Positions 28,005 to 39,135 are shown, numbered from the stretch's first letter. The stretch is DNA of 64,000 nt from Sphingomonas psychrotolerans (GCF_002796605.1 NZ_CP024923.1:2397001-2461000); one strand, 5' to 3'. Numbers and translations are program-made. The notes: a model not told the origin generated them from the sequence alone.

Positions 28005-28894
28005 TTGGCCTCTCTCAAGGCACTCAAGGTCCGGATCAACTCGGTCAAATCGACCCAGAAGATCACCAAGGCGATGAAGATGGTCGCCGCTGCCAAGCTG
28101 CGCCGCGCGCAGGAGGCGGCGGAGGCCGGGCGTCCTTATGCCCAGCGCCTCGAGAGCGTGGTCGCGAGCCTCGCCTCCAAGGTGACGGTGAGCGAATCCA
28201 GCCCCAAGCTCCTCGCCGGCACCGGCAAGGATCAGGTCCACCTGTTCGTCGTTGCGACTTCGGACAAGGGCCTCGCCGGCGCGTTCAACACCAACATTGC
28301 CCGTCTCGCCCGCCGCCGCGCGCAGGAGATGATCGCCGAGGGCAAGACGGTGAAGTTCTACACCATCGGCCGCAAGGGCCGCGCGGTGCTCAACCGGCTG
28401 TTTCCCAAGAGCTTCGTCCACTCGATCGAGCCCGGGGATCTCGGCAAGCTCGGCTTCGCCGATGCCCGCGGCTATGCCGACGATCTGGTCGCACGCTACG
28501 AAGCCGGCGAGTTCGACGTCGCGCATCTGTTCTACGCGCACTTCAAGTCGGTGCTGACGCAAGAGCCTACCGAGCAGCAGATCATACCGGTCGCGCCGAG
28601 CTCGGTCCCCGAAGGCACGGTGCCCAGCACTGCGGCCCCGGCGGCAGTGATCTACGAGCCGGACGAGGAGGCGATCCTAGCCGACCTGCTGCCGCGCAAC
28701 GTCGCGATCCAGCTCTTCCGGGCGATGCGCGAGAACGCCGCGTCCGAGCAGGGCAGCAAGATGACCGCGATGGACAATGCCACGCGCAACGCCGGCGACC
28801 TGATCAAGCGGCTGTCTATCCAGTATAATCGCGCCCGTCAGGCCGCGATCACCACCGAGCTGGTCGAGATCATCTCGGGCGCCGAAGCGCTCTG

Positions 28895-28895
<1 letters not shown>
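28005..28895 (+). CDS. atpG: ATP synthase F1 gamma subunit
   Basis: This 296-residue central rotor shaft starts with TTG at 28005 (MASLKALKVRINSVKSTQKITKAMKMVAAAKLRRAQ) behind GAAGGAACC. No ATG fits the conserved N-terminus. The C-terminal helix ENAASEQGSKMTAMDNATRNAGDLIKRLSIQYNRARQAAITTELVEIISGAEAL is canonical. A proline/alanine-rich stretch (near residues 200-215) is a modest insertion. The TTG start may lower its translation relative to atpA. The stop overlaps the next start (TGATG). Confidence 0.97.
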
Positions 28896-30959
<2,064 letters not shown>

Positions 30960-30960
30960 T

Positions 30961-31458
30961 ATGAAGGCGATGGCCCAAGCGACCTTGCTCGCGCTCTGCG
31001 CGATCTTGGCCCCTTGGGCCGCCGCGCAGAATGATCCACCGGTGGTGCACGATTTTGCCGGTGCCGTTTCAGTCGTCTGCCCGTCCGCCCTCAATAGCGA
31101 GGGAGCCTGGATGCGGGATCCGGTGCATCTGAGCGCGACCGGCTTCACGTTGAAGAGCGATACCGATCACATCCTGATGGCGGAGTCGAAGGGCATTCGC
31201 GTCGTTTTTCGAGTGCAGGAACAAATCTGCATCATTTCGGACGCCTATGACAGCGAACAGTTTCAGCGGGACTGGAAATGGCTGGCGCACAGCCTTCATC
31301 CGAACGTTGATGTGGGCAAGATGTTGGCGCAGATGGCATGGCGTCCGCGTCCGGTCCTTACTCCATTTCGGGGACATAAATACCTGACTTATGTGGGCGT
31401 TACAAAATCCGGCGGCCGCCCACTTCCTCAGCTTTACATCACGCCTTTTAAGGATTGA
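30961..31458 (+). CDS. Exported protein of unknown function between atpD and atpC (165 aa)
   Basis: It starts one base after the atpD stop, with a signal peptide ([23 protein letters not shown], residues 1-23). The mature part is a small alpha/beta protein with two cysteines (VVCPSAL, QICIISD) and no recognised family. Codon use is less GC-biased than atpD and atpC (for example TTTCAG, GGAAAA, TTACAAAAT), which suggests later arrival. atpC follows after 4 bp, so the insertion kept the operon read-through intact. Confidence 0.72.
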   Translation: MKAMAQATLLALCAILAPWAAAQNDPPVVHDFAGAVSVVCPSALNSEGAWMRDPVHLSATGFTLKSDTDHILMAESKGIRVVFRVQEQICIISDAYDSEQFQRDWKWLAHSLHPNVDVGKMLAQMAWRPRPVLTPFRGHKYLTYVGVTKSGGRPLPQLYITPFKD

Positions 31459-31462
31459 TCGC

Positions 31463-31717
31463 ATGTCCCTCCACTTCGAACTCGTCACGCCTGAACGTCT
31501 CGTCCGCTCCGAGGACGTGCACATGGTCGTCGTCCCCGGCACCGAGGGCGATTTCGGCGTGCTCGAAGGGCATGCCCCGTTGATGTCGACGATCCGCGAC
31601 GGCAATCTCGAAATCTACAAGTCCGGCGCCACCACGCCCGAGACGATCCGCATCGAAGGCGGCTTCGCCGAAGTCAACGAGCGCGGCCTGACCGTGCTCG
31701 CCGAAAAGGCCGAATAG
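31463..31717 (+). CDS. atpC: ATP synthase F1 epsilon subunit (short form)
   Basis: This 84-residue subunit comprises the N-terminal beta-sandwich only: [45 protein letters not shown] and [21 protein letters not shown]. The C-terminal two-helix inhibitory domain (about 50 residues in E. coli) is absent, as is normal for many alphaproteobacteria that use the zeta inhibitor instead. Its 3' end overlaps the convergent gene by 44 bp. Confidence 0.95.
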   Translation: MSLHFELVTPERLVRSEDVHMVVVPGTEGDFGVLEGHAPLMSTIRDGNLEIYKSGATTPETIRIEGGFAEVNERGLTVLAEKAE

Positions 31718-32159
31718 GCTTCGCACGCGCCGCGCGGTGGTAGGTCCACCGCTGCGGCTTGCCACCGTCGGCCAGCGAAATCTCCGCGATCAGCAACGCG
31801 CCTTCGCGCCAATAGCGGATGCGTTGTGGATAATCGTGCGCGGCGTTGACGAACTCGAGCGCCAGCGGCGCATAATCGCGCGCCGTCGAAAAGAAGTCGG
31901 TAGGTTTCTGGCCCTCTGGCTCGGCGTGGAATACCAGCCGCCCGGCATCGTTCACGATCGTCATCACTTCGCGCGTGGTGCCGCGGCGCCCATGCGTCAC
32001 GCTGACGCCATGCGCCTCCCGCATGCGATCGTAACCGGTCCAGGTCTCGCAGGTCTGCTCGCCATCGCCGGGATCGGTGCACCACGTCCCGATCAGCCAG
32101 CCGAGCGGCGTAGTGCTCTGCTCCGCAGCAGCCGCCAACAGCAGAAACCCTGTCAACAT
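31674..32159 (-). CDS. Exported DUF6265-like protein (161 aa)
   Basis: The start at 32159 gives a signal peptide ([15 protein letters not shown]). The domain [23 protein letters not shown]...[23 protein letters not shown]...[16 protein letters not shown] resembles the lipocalin-like DUF6265 family of unknown function. The terminal dozen or so residues are arginine-rich and read through the end of atpC, so the stop at 31674 may reflect a lost earlier stop. An upstream Met at 32198 is less likely. Confidence 0.72.
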   Translation of the reverse strand: MLTGFLLLAAAAEQSTTPLGWLIGTWCTDPGDGEQTCETWTGYDRMREAHGVSVTHGRRGTTREVMTIVNDAGRLVFHAEPEGQKPTDFFSTARDYAPLALEFVNAAHDYPQRIRYWREGALLIAEISLADGGKPQRWTYHRAARAKPIRPFRRARSGRAR

Positions 32160-32275
32160 GCCCGTTCTCCCCGCCCAGAATGACACGGCACCGGGCACCC
32201 GGCAATCGATCCGGGATTTGGTTAGGCAATTCTAAAGGCTTGCCGGCTAAGCCTGCTCAATCGCGGGATTACAGG

Positions 32276-32284
32276 TTAACCGAT
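32276..32284 (+). promoter_or_regulatory. CtrA-like half-site at the cpaF start
   Basis: GGTTAACC (32274-32281) continues into GAT, giving TTAACCGAT, overlapping the cpaF ATG at 32283. It is similar to the TTAACCAATC motifs at 22241 and 36366 but not identical, and its position over the start codon makes it a weaker candidate. Confidence 0.25.
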
Positions 32285-33848
32285 GAGCGCTTTCGGACGA
32301 CGCAACGGACTGGGTGGCGGGGCAACAGGCGGGCGCCCTGCTTTCGGTGTCGCGCGGCCGATGCAGGGCCCGGGACCGGCGCCGCGCCCCTCCGATCCGA
32401 TGCCGATGGGCGGCGAGCAATTTCCGCCGCTGAACAGCGTACCCCTTCCCGGTGCGTCGGCAGCGCCCGATCCGATGGAGCAGCGCGATCCGGCTGCCGG
32501 CAATCCGGCCAACAGCGAAGCGATGCAGCGCCTTGCCGATCGCCAGGCGACGTCGGGCGACGCCGGCAATTCGCGCGTCGAAGGCTTCGAGGCCTCGATC
32601 CACCGGATCAAGGAACAGGTGCTCCCGCGCCTGCTCGAGCGAGTCGATCCCGAAGCCGCGGCGACGCTCACCAAGGACGAGCTTGCCGAGGAATTCCGCC
32701 CGATCATTGGCGAAGTGCTCGCCGAACTGAAGCTCACGCTCAACCGCCGCGAGCAATTCGCGCTCGAAAAAGTGCTCGTCGATGAGCTGCTCGGCCTCGG
32801 GCCGCTCGAGGAACTGCTGTCCGATCCGGCGATCTCGGACATCATGGTCAATGGCCCCGAGCAGACCTATATCGAGCGCAAGGGCAAGCTCGAGCTCGCC
32901 AACATCCAGTTCCGCGACGAAGAGCATCTGTTTCAGATCGCCCAGCGGATCTGCAACTCGGTCGGCCGCCGGGTCGACCAGACCACCCCGCTCGCCGACG
33001 CCCGCCTCAAGGACGGCAGCCGCGTCAACGTGATCGTTCCGCCGCTGAGCTTGCGCGGCACGGCGATCTCGATTCGTAAATTCTCGGCCAAGCCGATCAC
33101 GCTCGACATGATGGCCAATGGCGGCTCGATGAGCCAGAAGATGGCCACCGCGCTCAAGATCGCCGGCGCCAGCCGCTTCAACATCGTCATCTCGGGCGGC
33201 ACCGGCTCGGGCAAGACGACGATGCTCAACGCTTTGTCGAAGATGATCGACCCCGGCGAGCGCGTGCTGACGATCGAGGACGCCGCCGAGCTTCGTCTGC
33301 AGCAGCCGCACTGGCTCCCGCTCGAAACGCGCCCGCCCAACCTCGAGGGCCAGGGCGAGATCACTATCCGCGATCTCGTCAAGAACGCGCTGCGTATGCG
33401 TCCGGACCGCATCATTCTCGGCGAAATTCGTGGATCCGAGTGCTTCGACATGCTCTCGGCGATGAACACCGGCCATGACGGCTCGATGTGCACGCTTCAC
33501 TCCAACTCCCCGCGCGAGGCACTCGCGCGTATGGAAAACATGGTGATGATGTCGGACATCAAGGTGCCCAAGGAAGCGATCTCGCGCCAGATCGCCGACT
33601 CCGTCGACCTCATCATCCAGGTCAAGCGCCTGCGCGACGGCTCGCGCCGGGTGACCAACGTCACCGAAGTGATCGGTATGGAAGGCCCCGTCATCGTGAC
33701 GCAGGAGCTGTTCAAGTTCGAATATCTCGACGAATCGGCCGACGGCAAGATCATCGGCGAGTACCGCTCGATGGGCCTGCGCCCCTATACGCTCGACAAG
33801 GCGAGGCAATATGGCTTCGACCAGGCGATGCTCGAGGCGTGTTTGTGA
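32283..33848 (+). CDS. cpaF: CpaF/TadA-family secretion ATPase
   Basis: This 521-residue cytoplasmic ATPase powers Flp/Tad pilus assembly. It has a proline/glycine-rich low-complexity N-terminus (1-90), the CpaF N-terminal domain, and DELLGLGPLEELLSDPAISDIMVNGPEQTYIERKGKLE. Walker A is ISGGTGSGKTTMLNALSKMI near residue 310, with the Asp box and RMRPDRIILGEIRGSECFDMLSAMNTGHDGSMCTLHSNSPREALARMENMV as Walker B and His box. No other tad/cpa gene lies beside it; the partners must be elsewhere. Confidence 0.93.
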   Translation: MSAFGRRNGLGGGATGGRPAFGVARPMQGPGPAPRPSDPMPMGGEQFPPLNSVPLPGASAAPDPMEQRDPAAGNPANSEAMQRLADRQATSGDAGNSRVEGFEASIHRIKEQVLPRLLERVDPEAAATLTKDELAEEFRPIIGEVLAELKLTLNRREQFALEKVLVDELLGLGPLEELLSDPAISDIMVNGPEQTYIERKGKLELANIQFRDEEHLFQIAQRICNSVGRRVDQTTPLADARLKDGSRVNVIVPPLSLRGTAISIRKFSAKPITLDMMANGGSMSQKMATALKIAGASRFNIVISGGTGSGKTTMLNALSKMIDPGERVLTIEDAAELRLQQPHWLPLETRPPNLEGQGEITIRDLVKNALRMRPDRIILGEIRGSECFDMLSAMNTGHDGSMCTLHSNSPREALARMENMVMMSDIKVPKEAISRQIADSVDLIIQVKRLRDGSRRVTNVTEVIGMEGPVIVTQELFKFEYLDESADGKIIGEYRSMGLRPYTLDKARQYGFDQAMLEACL

Positions 33849-33892
33849 CCCTGCGCTAGCGACACCGGGCATTTCGGCGGTAAGGCTGGGCC

Positions 33893-35035
33893 GTGCTCGC
33901 CCTTCTCCTCCCCGTCGTCGCGCTCGCCCAGCTTCAGCCGGCGACGACGCTCGCCCCCGACACCGAGGCGCGCTGGATCGATTTCGAACTCACTGCCTAC
34001 AACCAGATCCGCTTCGCAGTCGAGCTCAACGGCCATGCGAGCTGGGCGATCCTCGACACCGGCCTCAGCGACACGATCGTCGCCAGCCGATTCGCGCGCA
34101 CCGCCGGCCTCACCCCGACGCGGCGCCAACAGGCGCTTGCGATCGGCGGCGGAGTCGAGGTCGGCTGGGCCGAGACGGCATCGGTCCGCTTCGGCGGCCT
34201 GACCCGGACGCACGGACGCGTCGGGATCGCCGATCCGGCAGGCGAAATCCGGTTCGGCGCGGACATATTGGTGGGCGCCGACATCCTCAGCTGCTGCGCG
34301 CTCGACATCGACTATGACGCGCGCCGCTTCCGCATACTTTCCAGCGGCCGGATGCCGTTCACCGGCAGCACCGCGCCGCTGCGACGCCGGAGCCCCAACG
34401 GCGTCTACCAGTCCGAAGTCACCGTCGCGGGCAAGCGGCTCAAGCCGATCATCGTCGACACCGGCGACGGCGGTGCATTGACGCTGGGCCGGACCGCATG
34501 GACATCGACGGGCTATCGCAGTGCACGGATCACTACCACTCTCGGCTGGGGCATGGGCGGCGCGGTTGTCACCGACACACTGGTGATTCCGTCCCTCTCG
34601 CTCGCCGGCATGCCCGAGCGCGAGGCCGAAGTGCGGATCGAGGGCGAAGGCGGGTTCTCCGCTTCGGTGGGCGCGGCGGGGCGACTCGGCACCGGAATGC
34701 TGCAGCGCTATCGCGTGCTGCTCGATCCGCGCGCGGGCCGGATGATCCTTCAGCCGGGCAAGGCCGTGGCCGCCCCGTTCCCGCGCTCGACCAGCGGCCT
34801 GCTGATCGAGCTCGCCGGGACCGCGCTTCGCGTCGTCCATGTCATGCGCTATTCTCCAGCTGCGGCAGGCGGCTGGAAGGCAGGCGAGCAGATCTGCTCG
34901 GCCGACGGGGTCCCGGTGCCCGAAGACGTCAAGGACGGCGCGGTCGAGTGGACAGTCGGTGCGCCGGGACGCGTCGTCCGGCTGCGGCTATGCGACGGCA
35001 CCGAACGCAGCCTCACCCTCGCCGATTTCTACTAG
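33893..35035 (+). CDS. Exported double retropepsin-like aspartic protease with C-terminal PDZ-like region
   Basis: This 380-residue protein has a short GTG start (33893) and signal-like N-terminus (MLALLLPVVALAQ). Two aspartyl-protease-like halves follow: ASWAILDTGLSDTIVASRFA (about 48-67) and KPIIVDTGDGGALTLGR (about 184-200), each with a D-T-G triad. The end (GLLIELAGTALRVVHVMRYSPAAAGGWKAGEQICSADGVPV) resembles a PDZ domain. This is a clan AA periplasmic protease architecture seen in sphingomonads and Bacteroidetes. Targets are unknown. Both catalytic Asp residues are intact. Confidence 0.85.
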   Translation: MLALLLPVVALAQLQPATTLAPDTEARWIDFELTAYNQIRFAVELNGHASWAILDTGLSDTIVASRFARTAGLTPTRRQQALAIGGGVEVGWAETASVRFGGLTRTHGRVGIADPAGEIRFGADILVGADILSCCALDIDYDARRFRILSSGRMPFTGSTAPLRRRSPNGVYQSEVTVAGKRLKPIIVDTGDGGALTLGRTAWTSTGYRSARITTTLGWGMGGAVVTDTLVIPSLSLAGMPEREAEVRIEGEGGFSASVGAAGRLGTGMLQRYRVLLDPRAGRMILQPGKAVAAPFPRSTSGLLIELAGTALRVVHVMRYSPAAAGGWKAGEQICSADGVPVPEDVKDGAVEWTVGAPGRVVRLRLCDGTERSLTLADFY

Positions 35036-35280
35036 GTCACCGGCGCATGAGCGAAGGGCGAGATCGTGGTTAGCGGCCATGATTCCTTCTCCCCCTATGG
35101 GAGAAGGAAGGGGCCCGCTCGATGAAATCGAGTGGGAAGGATGGGAGGGATGTGTCTTGCTACGACTCCCCCTCACCCTTCCGCCGACTTCGTCGGCTCC
35201 ACCCTCTCCCACAAGGGGAGAGGGTGGGAATTACCCGCAAGTGGGTCGTCCGCGGCCGCTCCGCTCCCCAAATTCGCGAT
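35036..35280. repeat. Non-coding gap with a diverged CCCTCTCCC-type composite repeat (35085-35225)
   Basis: Three hairpins lie in a row: CCTTCTCCC/GGGAGAAGG at 35085-35107, GCCGAC-TTC-GTCGGC at 35183-35197, and ACCCTCTCCC/GGGAGAGGGT at 35201-35225. It occupies the gap between the convergent protease and small membrane protein genes. No coding frame is credible here. Confidence 0.75.
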
Positions 35281-35490
35281 CTAGCGCAGGTTGAGCGCCA
35301 CGCTCGCGAGGATCAGTGCGATCAGCATCGCCAGCACCTGGATGAGCGTCCACGGCATGAATCCGACCTCGTCCATGTCGCGCCGGCGACGGCGTCGATG
35401 CTCGCCGAAACCGCCGATTATAGCGACCAGGACCGCCACCGCCGCGCCGGCCCATAATTGTTGTTGCATCGACTCGAAAAACTCCCACAT
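35281..35490 (-). CDS. Small inner-membrane protein of unknown function (69 aa)
   Basis: Two hydrophobic helices (about residues 10-26, LWAGAAVAVLVAIIGGF, and 46-67, PWTLIQVLAMLIALILASVAL) flank a cytoplasmic basic loop EHRRRRRRDMDE, giving an N-out/C-out hairpin or the reverse. No named family is recognised. It is divergent from the methyltransferase, with 27 bp between starts. The positive loop and codon bias argue for a real gene. Confidence 0.68.
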   Translation of the reverse strand: MWEFFESMQQQLWAGAAVAVLVAIIGGFGEHRRRRRRDMDEVGFMPWTLIQVLAMLIALILASVALNLR

Positions 35491-35517
35491 GGCGATGCAT
35501 CTAGGCAAGGAAATGTG

Positions 35518-36327
35518 ATGCGCCAGACCCTGACCGTGCTCGGCCTTCTCACCACTGCGATTGCAGTCGCCAGCGTCGCCGCCGGCGAGCCGCGAACCCA
35601 GCGCCACGCGCTCCAGGACGCGGTGTCCGCTGCCACGCGCACCCCCGCCAATGTCGCGCGCGACAAATATCGCCATCCGGTCGAGACGCTGAGCTTCTTC
35701 GGAGTCAAGCCGGGCGACACGGTTGTCGAGGTCTGGCCCGGCGGCGGCTGGTACACCGAGATCCTCGGGCCGCTCACTGCCGGCAAGGGCACGCTCTGGG
35801 CCGCGGCGCCCTGGCCCAACGGGGTGAAGGGTGCGCAGGCGCTCCAGGCCAAGGACGCCAAGGCCTATGGCCATCTGAAATTCGCCGCCTTCCCCTGGGC
35901 CGAGGGCCAGCCCAAGGTTCCCGACGGCAGCGCCGATATCGTCCTCACCTTCCGCAACGTCCATAATTGGCGGATGGGCAATAAGGATGGCGATTATTCG
36001 CCAAAGGCGTTCGCGCAGATGTTCGCGATGCTCAAGCCGGGCGGCGTACTCGGCATCGAGGACCATCGCCTGCCCGAGAGCGCCAGCGCCGAGCGCGAGA
36101 AGAGCAGCGGCTATATCAAGGTATCGACCGTGCGCCAGCTCGCCGAGCAGGCCGGCTTCAAGTTCGTCGCCGCGTCCGAAGTCAACGCGAATCCGAAGGA
36201 CACCACGGAGTGGGAGAACGGCGTCTGGACGCTGCCCCCGACCTATCGGCTCAAGGACGTGGATCGCGCCAGATACGAAGCGATCGGCGAGAGCGACCGG
36301 ATGACGCTAAAGTTCAGGAAGCCCTGA
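35518..36327 (+). CDS. Predicted exported class I methyltransferase (COG4798-like)
   Basis: This 269-residue protein has a signal peptide (1-22, MRQTLTVLGLLTTAIAVASVAA) and a Rossmann SAM-methyltransferase fold: motif I region VVEVWPGGGWYTEILGPL, then ADIVLTFRNVHNWRMGNKD and MLKPGGVLGIEDHRLPE. Homologues in many proteobacteria share the signal peptide, which is puzzling because SAM is not known in the periplasm. The function is unknown. The ribosome site AAGGAAA precedes ATG 35518; a longer frame to 35458 is less likely. Confidence 0.85.
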   Translation: MRQTLTVLGLLTTAIAVASVAAGEPRTQRHALQDAVSAATRTPANVARDKYRHPVETLSFFGVKPGDTVVEVWPGGGWYTEILGPLTAGKGTLWAAAPWPNGVKGAQALQAKDAKAYGHLKFAAFPWAEGQPKVPDGSADIVLTFRNVHNWRMGNKDGDYSPKAFAQMFAMLKPGGVLGIEDHRLPESASAEREKSSGYIKVSTVRQLAEQAGFKFVAASEVNANPKDTTEWENGVWTLPPTYRLKDVDRARYEAIGESDRMTLKFRKP

Positions 36328-36365
36328 ACATTTTCTTGTTGCGGTAGCGAATCCTCCACGCTCCA

Positions 36366-36375
36366 TTAACCAATC
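36366..36375 (+). promoter_or_regulatory. CtrA-like half-site upstream of the chemoreceptor-like gene
   Basis: TTAACCAATC starts 29 bp before the GTG start and is identical to the decamer upstream of the PilZ gene (22241-22250). CtrA of alphaproteobacteria recognises TTAACCAT-type half-sites and drives motility genes. Confidence 0.4.
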
Positions 36376-36394
36376 GTCTATAGCAATTTGATCC

Positions 36395-37456
36395 GTGCCA
36401 CGCCGGATCCGCTCCTTGCTCTCCGTCCTTCGCGACGAAGTCGACAGCTTCGCCAGCACGAGCGAGGAAATCGCGGCGCGCACCAATCTGCTCGCGCTCA
36501 ACGCCGCGATCGAGGCTGCCCGCTCGGGCGAGGCCGGCCGCGGCTTCTCGGTGGTCGCGCAGGAAGTGAAGGCGCTCGCCCAGCAGGCACGCCATGCCAG
36601 CCTCGCATTCCGCTCCGAAGTCCGCGAGCGTCTCGCGATGGGCGCAGGCATCGCCGACGAGATGGTCGGCGAGATCGAGGGCACCCGGCTGGTCGAACTC
36701 GCCCAGGCGCTGATCCAGAACGTCACTCGACATCTCTACGGCCGCAGCATCGATCTGCGGCTGCTGGCGTCCGATGCCGAAGTGATCGCCGCCACATTGG
36801 ACCCCACGCCCGAGAAGCTCGCCGCCGCGCAGGCGCGGCTGGCCAGCTTCACGCAAACCTCGCCTTTCTATCTCAATGCCTTCGTCGCCGATCGCGAAGG
36901 CCGGATCATCATGTCGTCGGATCCCAATGCGCGCGTCCGCCAGACCAATGTCGTCAATGCCCCGCAATTCCTCAAGGCGATGGGCAGCGCCCATCCCGAT
37001 CAGTGGTTCACCGACGAAGTCTGGCAGAATCCTTGGTCCGATCACCGCGCGGTTTTGGTCTTCGTCACGGGTATCCGCCCGCGCGGCGCCGAGGGGCGAC
37101 CAGCCGGCGTGTTCTATGTCGAATTCGACTGGGAAGAGCGCATCCCCGGGATCATCTCGGACCGCTCCCTGTTCGGCGAGAAGGAATGGGGACGCACCCG
37201 CATCTCGATCGTCGATGCGGCGGCGCGGATCGTCGCCGACTCCGCGGGCACGCGCTTCGGCGAGACGATTGCGCTCCCGGCAAAAGCGGTCCGCGGCGCC
37301 GAGGCGCGTGCCGACACCACGATCGCCTTCGCCACCGCCGCCAGCTATCACGGTTTCGACGGGCTGGGCCTGCGCTGCGTGATCGAGCAGAAGATGATCA
37401 GCGCCGAGGAAATCCAGGCGGCGTTGGGAGGATTCGGGACGCGAAAGCGCATCTGA
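36395..37456 (+). CDS. Soluble chemoreceptor-like protein: N-terminal MCP signalling tip, C-terminal sensor domain
   Basis: This 353-residue protein has no membrane segment. Residues 20-66 contain the receptor hairpin tip ([41 protein letters not shown]), which binds CheA/CheW. Residues about 140-340 look like a PAS/Cache-type (PDC) sensor ([37 protein letters not shown]...[17 protein letters not shown]). The order is the reverse of normal chemoreceptors. No methylation-helix extension is evident. It starts GTG at 36395 with no clear ribosome site, so an alternative start is possible. No other che gene is nearby. Confidence 0.8.
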   Translation: MPRRIRSLLSVLRDEVDSFASTSEEIAARTNLLALNAAIEAARSGEAGRGFSVVAQEVKALAQQARHASLAFRSEVRERLAMGAGIADEMVGEIEGTRLVELAQALIQNVTRHLYGRSIDLRLLASDAEVIAATLDPTPEKLAAAQARLASFTQTSPFYLNAFVADREGRIIMSSDPNARVRQTNVVNAPQFLKAMGSAHPDQWFTDEVWQNPWSDHRAVLVFVTGIRPRGAEGRPAGVFYVEFDWEERIPGIISDRSLFGEKEWGRTRISIVDAAARIVADSAGTRFGETIALPAKAVRGAEARADTTIAFATAASYHGFDGLGLRCVIEQKMISAEEIQAALGGFGTRKRI

Positions 37457-37481
37457 CTCCCCTCCCGGCAAGGGAGGAGAG
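37457..37481. repeat. Short CCTCCC/GGGAGG hairpin in a convergent gap
   Basis: CCTCCC-GGCAA-GGGAGG at 37461-37477, in a CTCCCCTCCC...GGGAGGAGAG context, lies between the chemoreceptor-like gene and convergent phaR. It is perhaps a degenerate member of the CCCTCTCCCC family, or a weak transcript end; no T-run. Confidence 0.45.
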
Positions 37482-37489
37482 CAGGCCCG

Positions 37490-38056
37490 TCACTTTCCGA
37501 GCTTCTCGATCTTGTCCTGCAACCGCGCCAGCTCGGCCTTGAGCGCGGCGACATCGTCGCCACCCTCTGCCGCCGCGGCCGGCTGGGCGCCCGGAGCCAC
37601 GGCACCGGCGCCGCCCGGCTTGAAGGCCTCTGCCGCCGCCTCGAACATCGCCATGTTGCGCTTGGCGATCTCGGCGAAGGGCGAGTTGGCGAAGGCGCCC
37701 TCGACTGCCGACTTGAACTGCTCCTGGTTGCGCCGGAAACTGTCCATCGACGCTTCGAGATAGCCCGGCACCATCGCCTGCATCGAATCGCCGTAGAGCG
37801 AGATCAGCTGGCGGAGGAAATTGACCGGCAGCATCGACGTGCCCCGCGATTCCTCTTCCATGATGATCTGGGTGAGGACGTTGTGCGTGATGTCCTCGTC
37901 GGTCTTGGCGTCGACCACCTTGAAGTCCCGGCCCTCGCGCGTCATCGCAGCGAGATGATCGAGCGTTATGTAGGACGAGGTTTCGGTGTTGTAGAGTCGG
38001 CGGTTGGCGTATTTCTTGATGATCACCGGACCCGAGCCCGCAGCAGCTTTCTTCAT
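37490..38056 (-). CDS. phaR: Polyhydroxyalkanoate synthesis repressor PhaR
   Basis: This 188-residue regulator represses phasin and PHA genes and is released by PHA granules. Residues 9-70 are the PHB/PHA accumulation regulator DNA-binding domain (VIIKKYANRRLYNTETSSYITLDHLAAMTREGRDFKVVDAKTDEDITHNVLTQIIMEEES). It is followed by two PHB_acc repeats (LISLYGDSMQAMVPGYLEASMDSF), an alanine/proline-rich linker and a C-terminal coiled coil (VAALKAELARLQDKIEKLG). Starts with the divergent PhaC-like gene are only 14 bp apart. Confidence 0.95.
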   Translation of the reverse strand: MKKAAAGSGPVIIKKYANRRLYNTETSSYITLDHLAAMTREGRDFKVVDAKTDEDITHNVLTQIIMEEESRGTSMLPVNFLRQLISLYGDSMQAMVPGYLEASMDSFRRNQEQFKSAVEGAFANSPFAEIAKRNMAMFEAAAEAFKPGGAGAVAPGAQPAAAAEGGDDVAALKAELARLQDKIEKLGK

Positions 38057-38070
38057 GGACACCCCCGCGC

Positions 38071-39135
38071 GTGAATGATGATACCCTAACATCCTTTGCC
38101 GCATCGCAACAAGGGCCTCGACCGCTGCCCTTGTTCCTTGCCCTGCTGCGCAGCGAAACTGCAGCATCGCCCGAACGACGCGCCGCAGCACTTGCCGGGC
38201 TTCGCGCCTATCAGGAGGCGCCTCGCCCCGCCCCCCGCCCGCCTCGGCCCGCAATCGCACAAACCGGCCGCGCCACGCTGCGCGACTATGGCGGCAGCGG
38301 CATGCCGGTGGTGTTCGTGCCCTCGCTCATCAATCCGCCGCTCGTGCTCGATCTGGCCGAGGACAATTCGCTGCTCGGCTGGCTCGCGGAACAGGGCGTT
38401 CGACCGCTGCTCGTCGACTGGGGCGTCCCGACCCCCGAGGATCGCGCGCAGGACGTCACTACGCATGTCGAGCAGCTCCTCCTGCCGCTGCTCGCCACGC
38501 TCGATCGCCCGCCGGTCCTCGCCGGCTATTGCCTCGGCGGCACCATTGCGACCGCCGCGGCGGCGGCGATCGACACCGCCGGCCTCGTCACCATCGCCGC
38601 GCCATGGCGCTTCGCCGGCTATGGCGACGCGCTCGAACCGATCTCGGCGCTGTGGGACGAGGCGCACCTCACCTGCGAGCGACTCGGCCTCGTGCCGATG
38701 GAAGTGCTGCAGGCGGGCTTCTGGCAGCTCGATCCGAAGCGCACCGTCACCAAGTTCGAACGCTTCGCCCGTCTCGGTCCGGACAGCGCCGAATCGCGCG
38801 CGTTTGTCCGGCTCGAGGACTGGGCCAATGGCGGCGCGCCGCTCCCCTTCGCCGCCGGGCGCCAGCTGTTCGACGAGTTCTTCGTCGCCGATCTGCCGGG
38901 CAGCGGGCGCTGGAAGGTCGGCGGACGCACTGTCGATCCGGAGGCGCTGGATGTGCCTGCCCTCTCCTTCGTCTCGACCACCGACCGTATCGTGCCCGCC
39001 GCCAGCGCCGCCCGCATCGGCACGGTACGCGAGCTGGCGATGGGCCATGTCGGGATGATCGTCGGCGGCCGCGCGCGCGGCGCGCTGTGGCAGCCGCTCG
39101 TGGACTGGCTAAGCGCGCTCGGCCCCACTAGATAG
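38071..39135 (+). CDS. PHA synthase-like alpha/beta hydrolase (class III PhaC-type)
   Basis: This 354-residue protein has PhaC-family landmarks: [38 protein letters not shown] (80-118), nucleophile Cys154 in the lipase-like box GYCLGG, Asp in STTDRIVP, and His in GHVGMIVGG. The length matches class III PhaC (about 355) rather than class I (about 600), but no PhaE subunit gene is seen. It starts GTG at 38071, only 14 bp from phaR. It may polymerise hydroxyacyl-CoA or be a related thioesterase or hydrolase. Confidence 0.8.
   Translation: MNDDTLTSFAASQQGPRPLPLFLALLRSETAASPERRAAALAGLRAYQEAPRPAPRPPRPAIAQTGRATLRDYGGSGMPVVFVPSLINPPLVLDLAEDNSLLGWLAEQGVRPLLVDWGVPTPEDRAQDVTTHVEQLLLPLLATLDRPPVLAGYCLGGTIATAAAAAIDTAGLVTIAAPWRFAGYGDALEPISALWDEAHLTCERLGLVPMEVLQAGFWQLDPKRTVTKFERFARLGPDSAESRAFVRLEDWANGGAPLPFAAGRQLFDEFFVADLPGSGRWKVGGRTVDPEALDVPALSFVSTTDRIVPAASAARIGTVRELAMGHVGMIVGGRARGALWQPLVDWLSALGPTR

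Noticed and set aside
31825..31833. Second perfect DnaA box (reverse orientation)
   Set aside because: It lies within the DUF6265-like coding sequence with no companion sites; expected by chance at this level.
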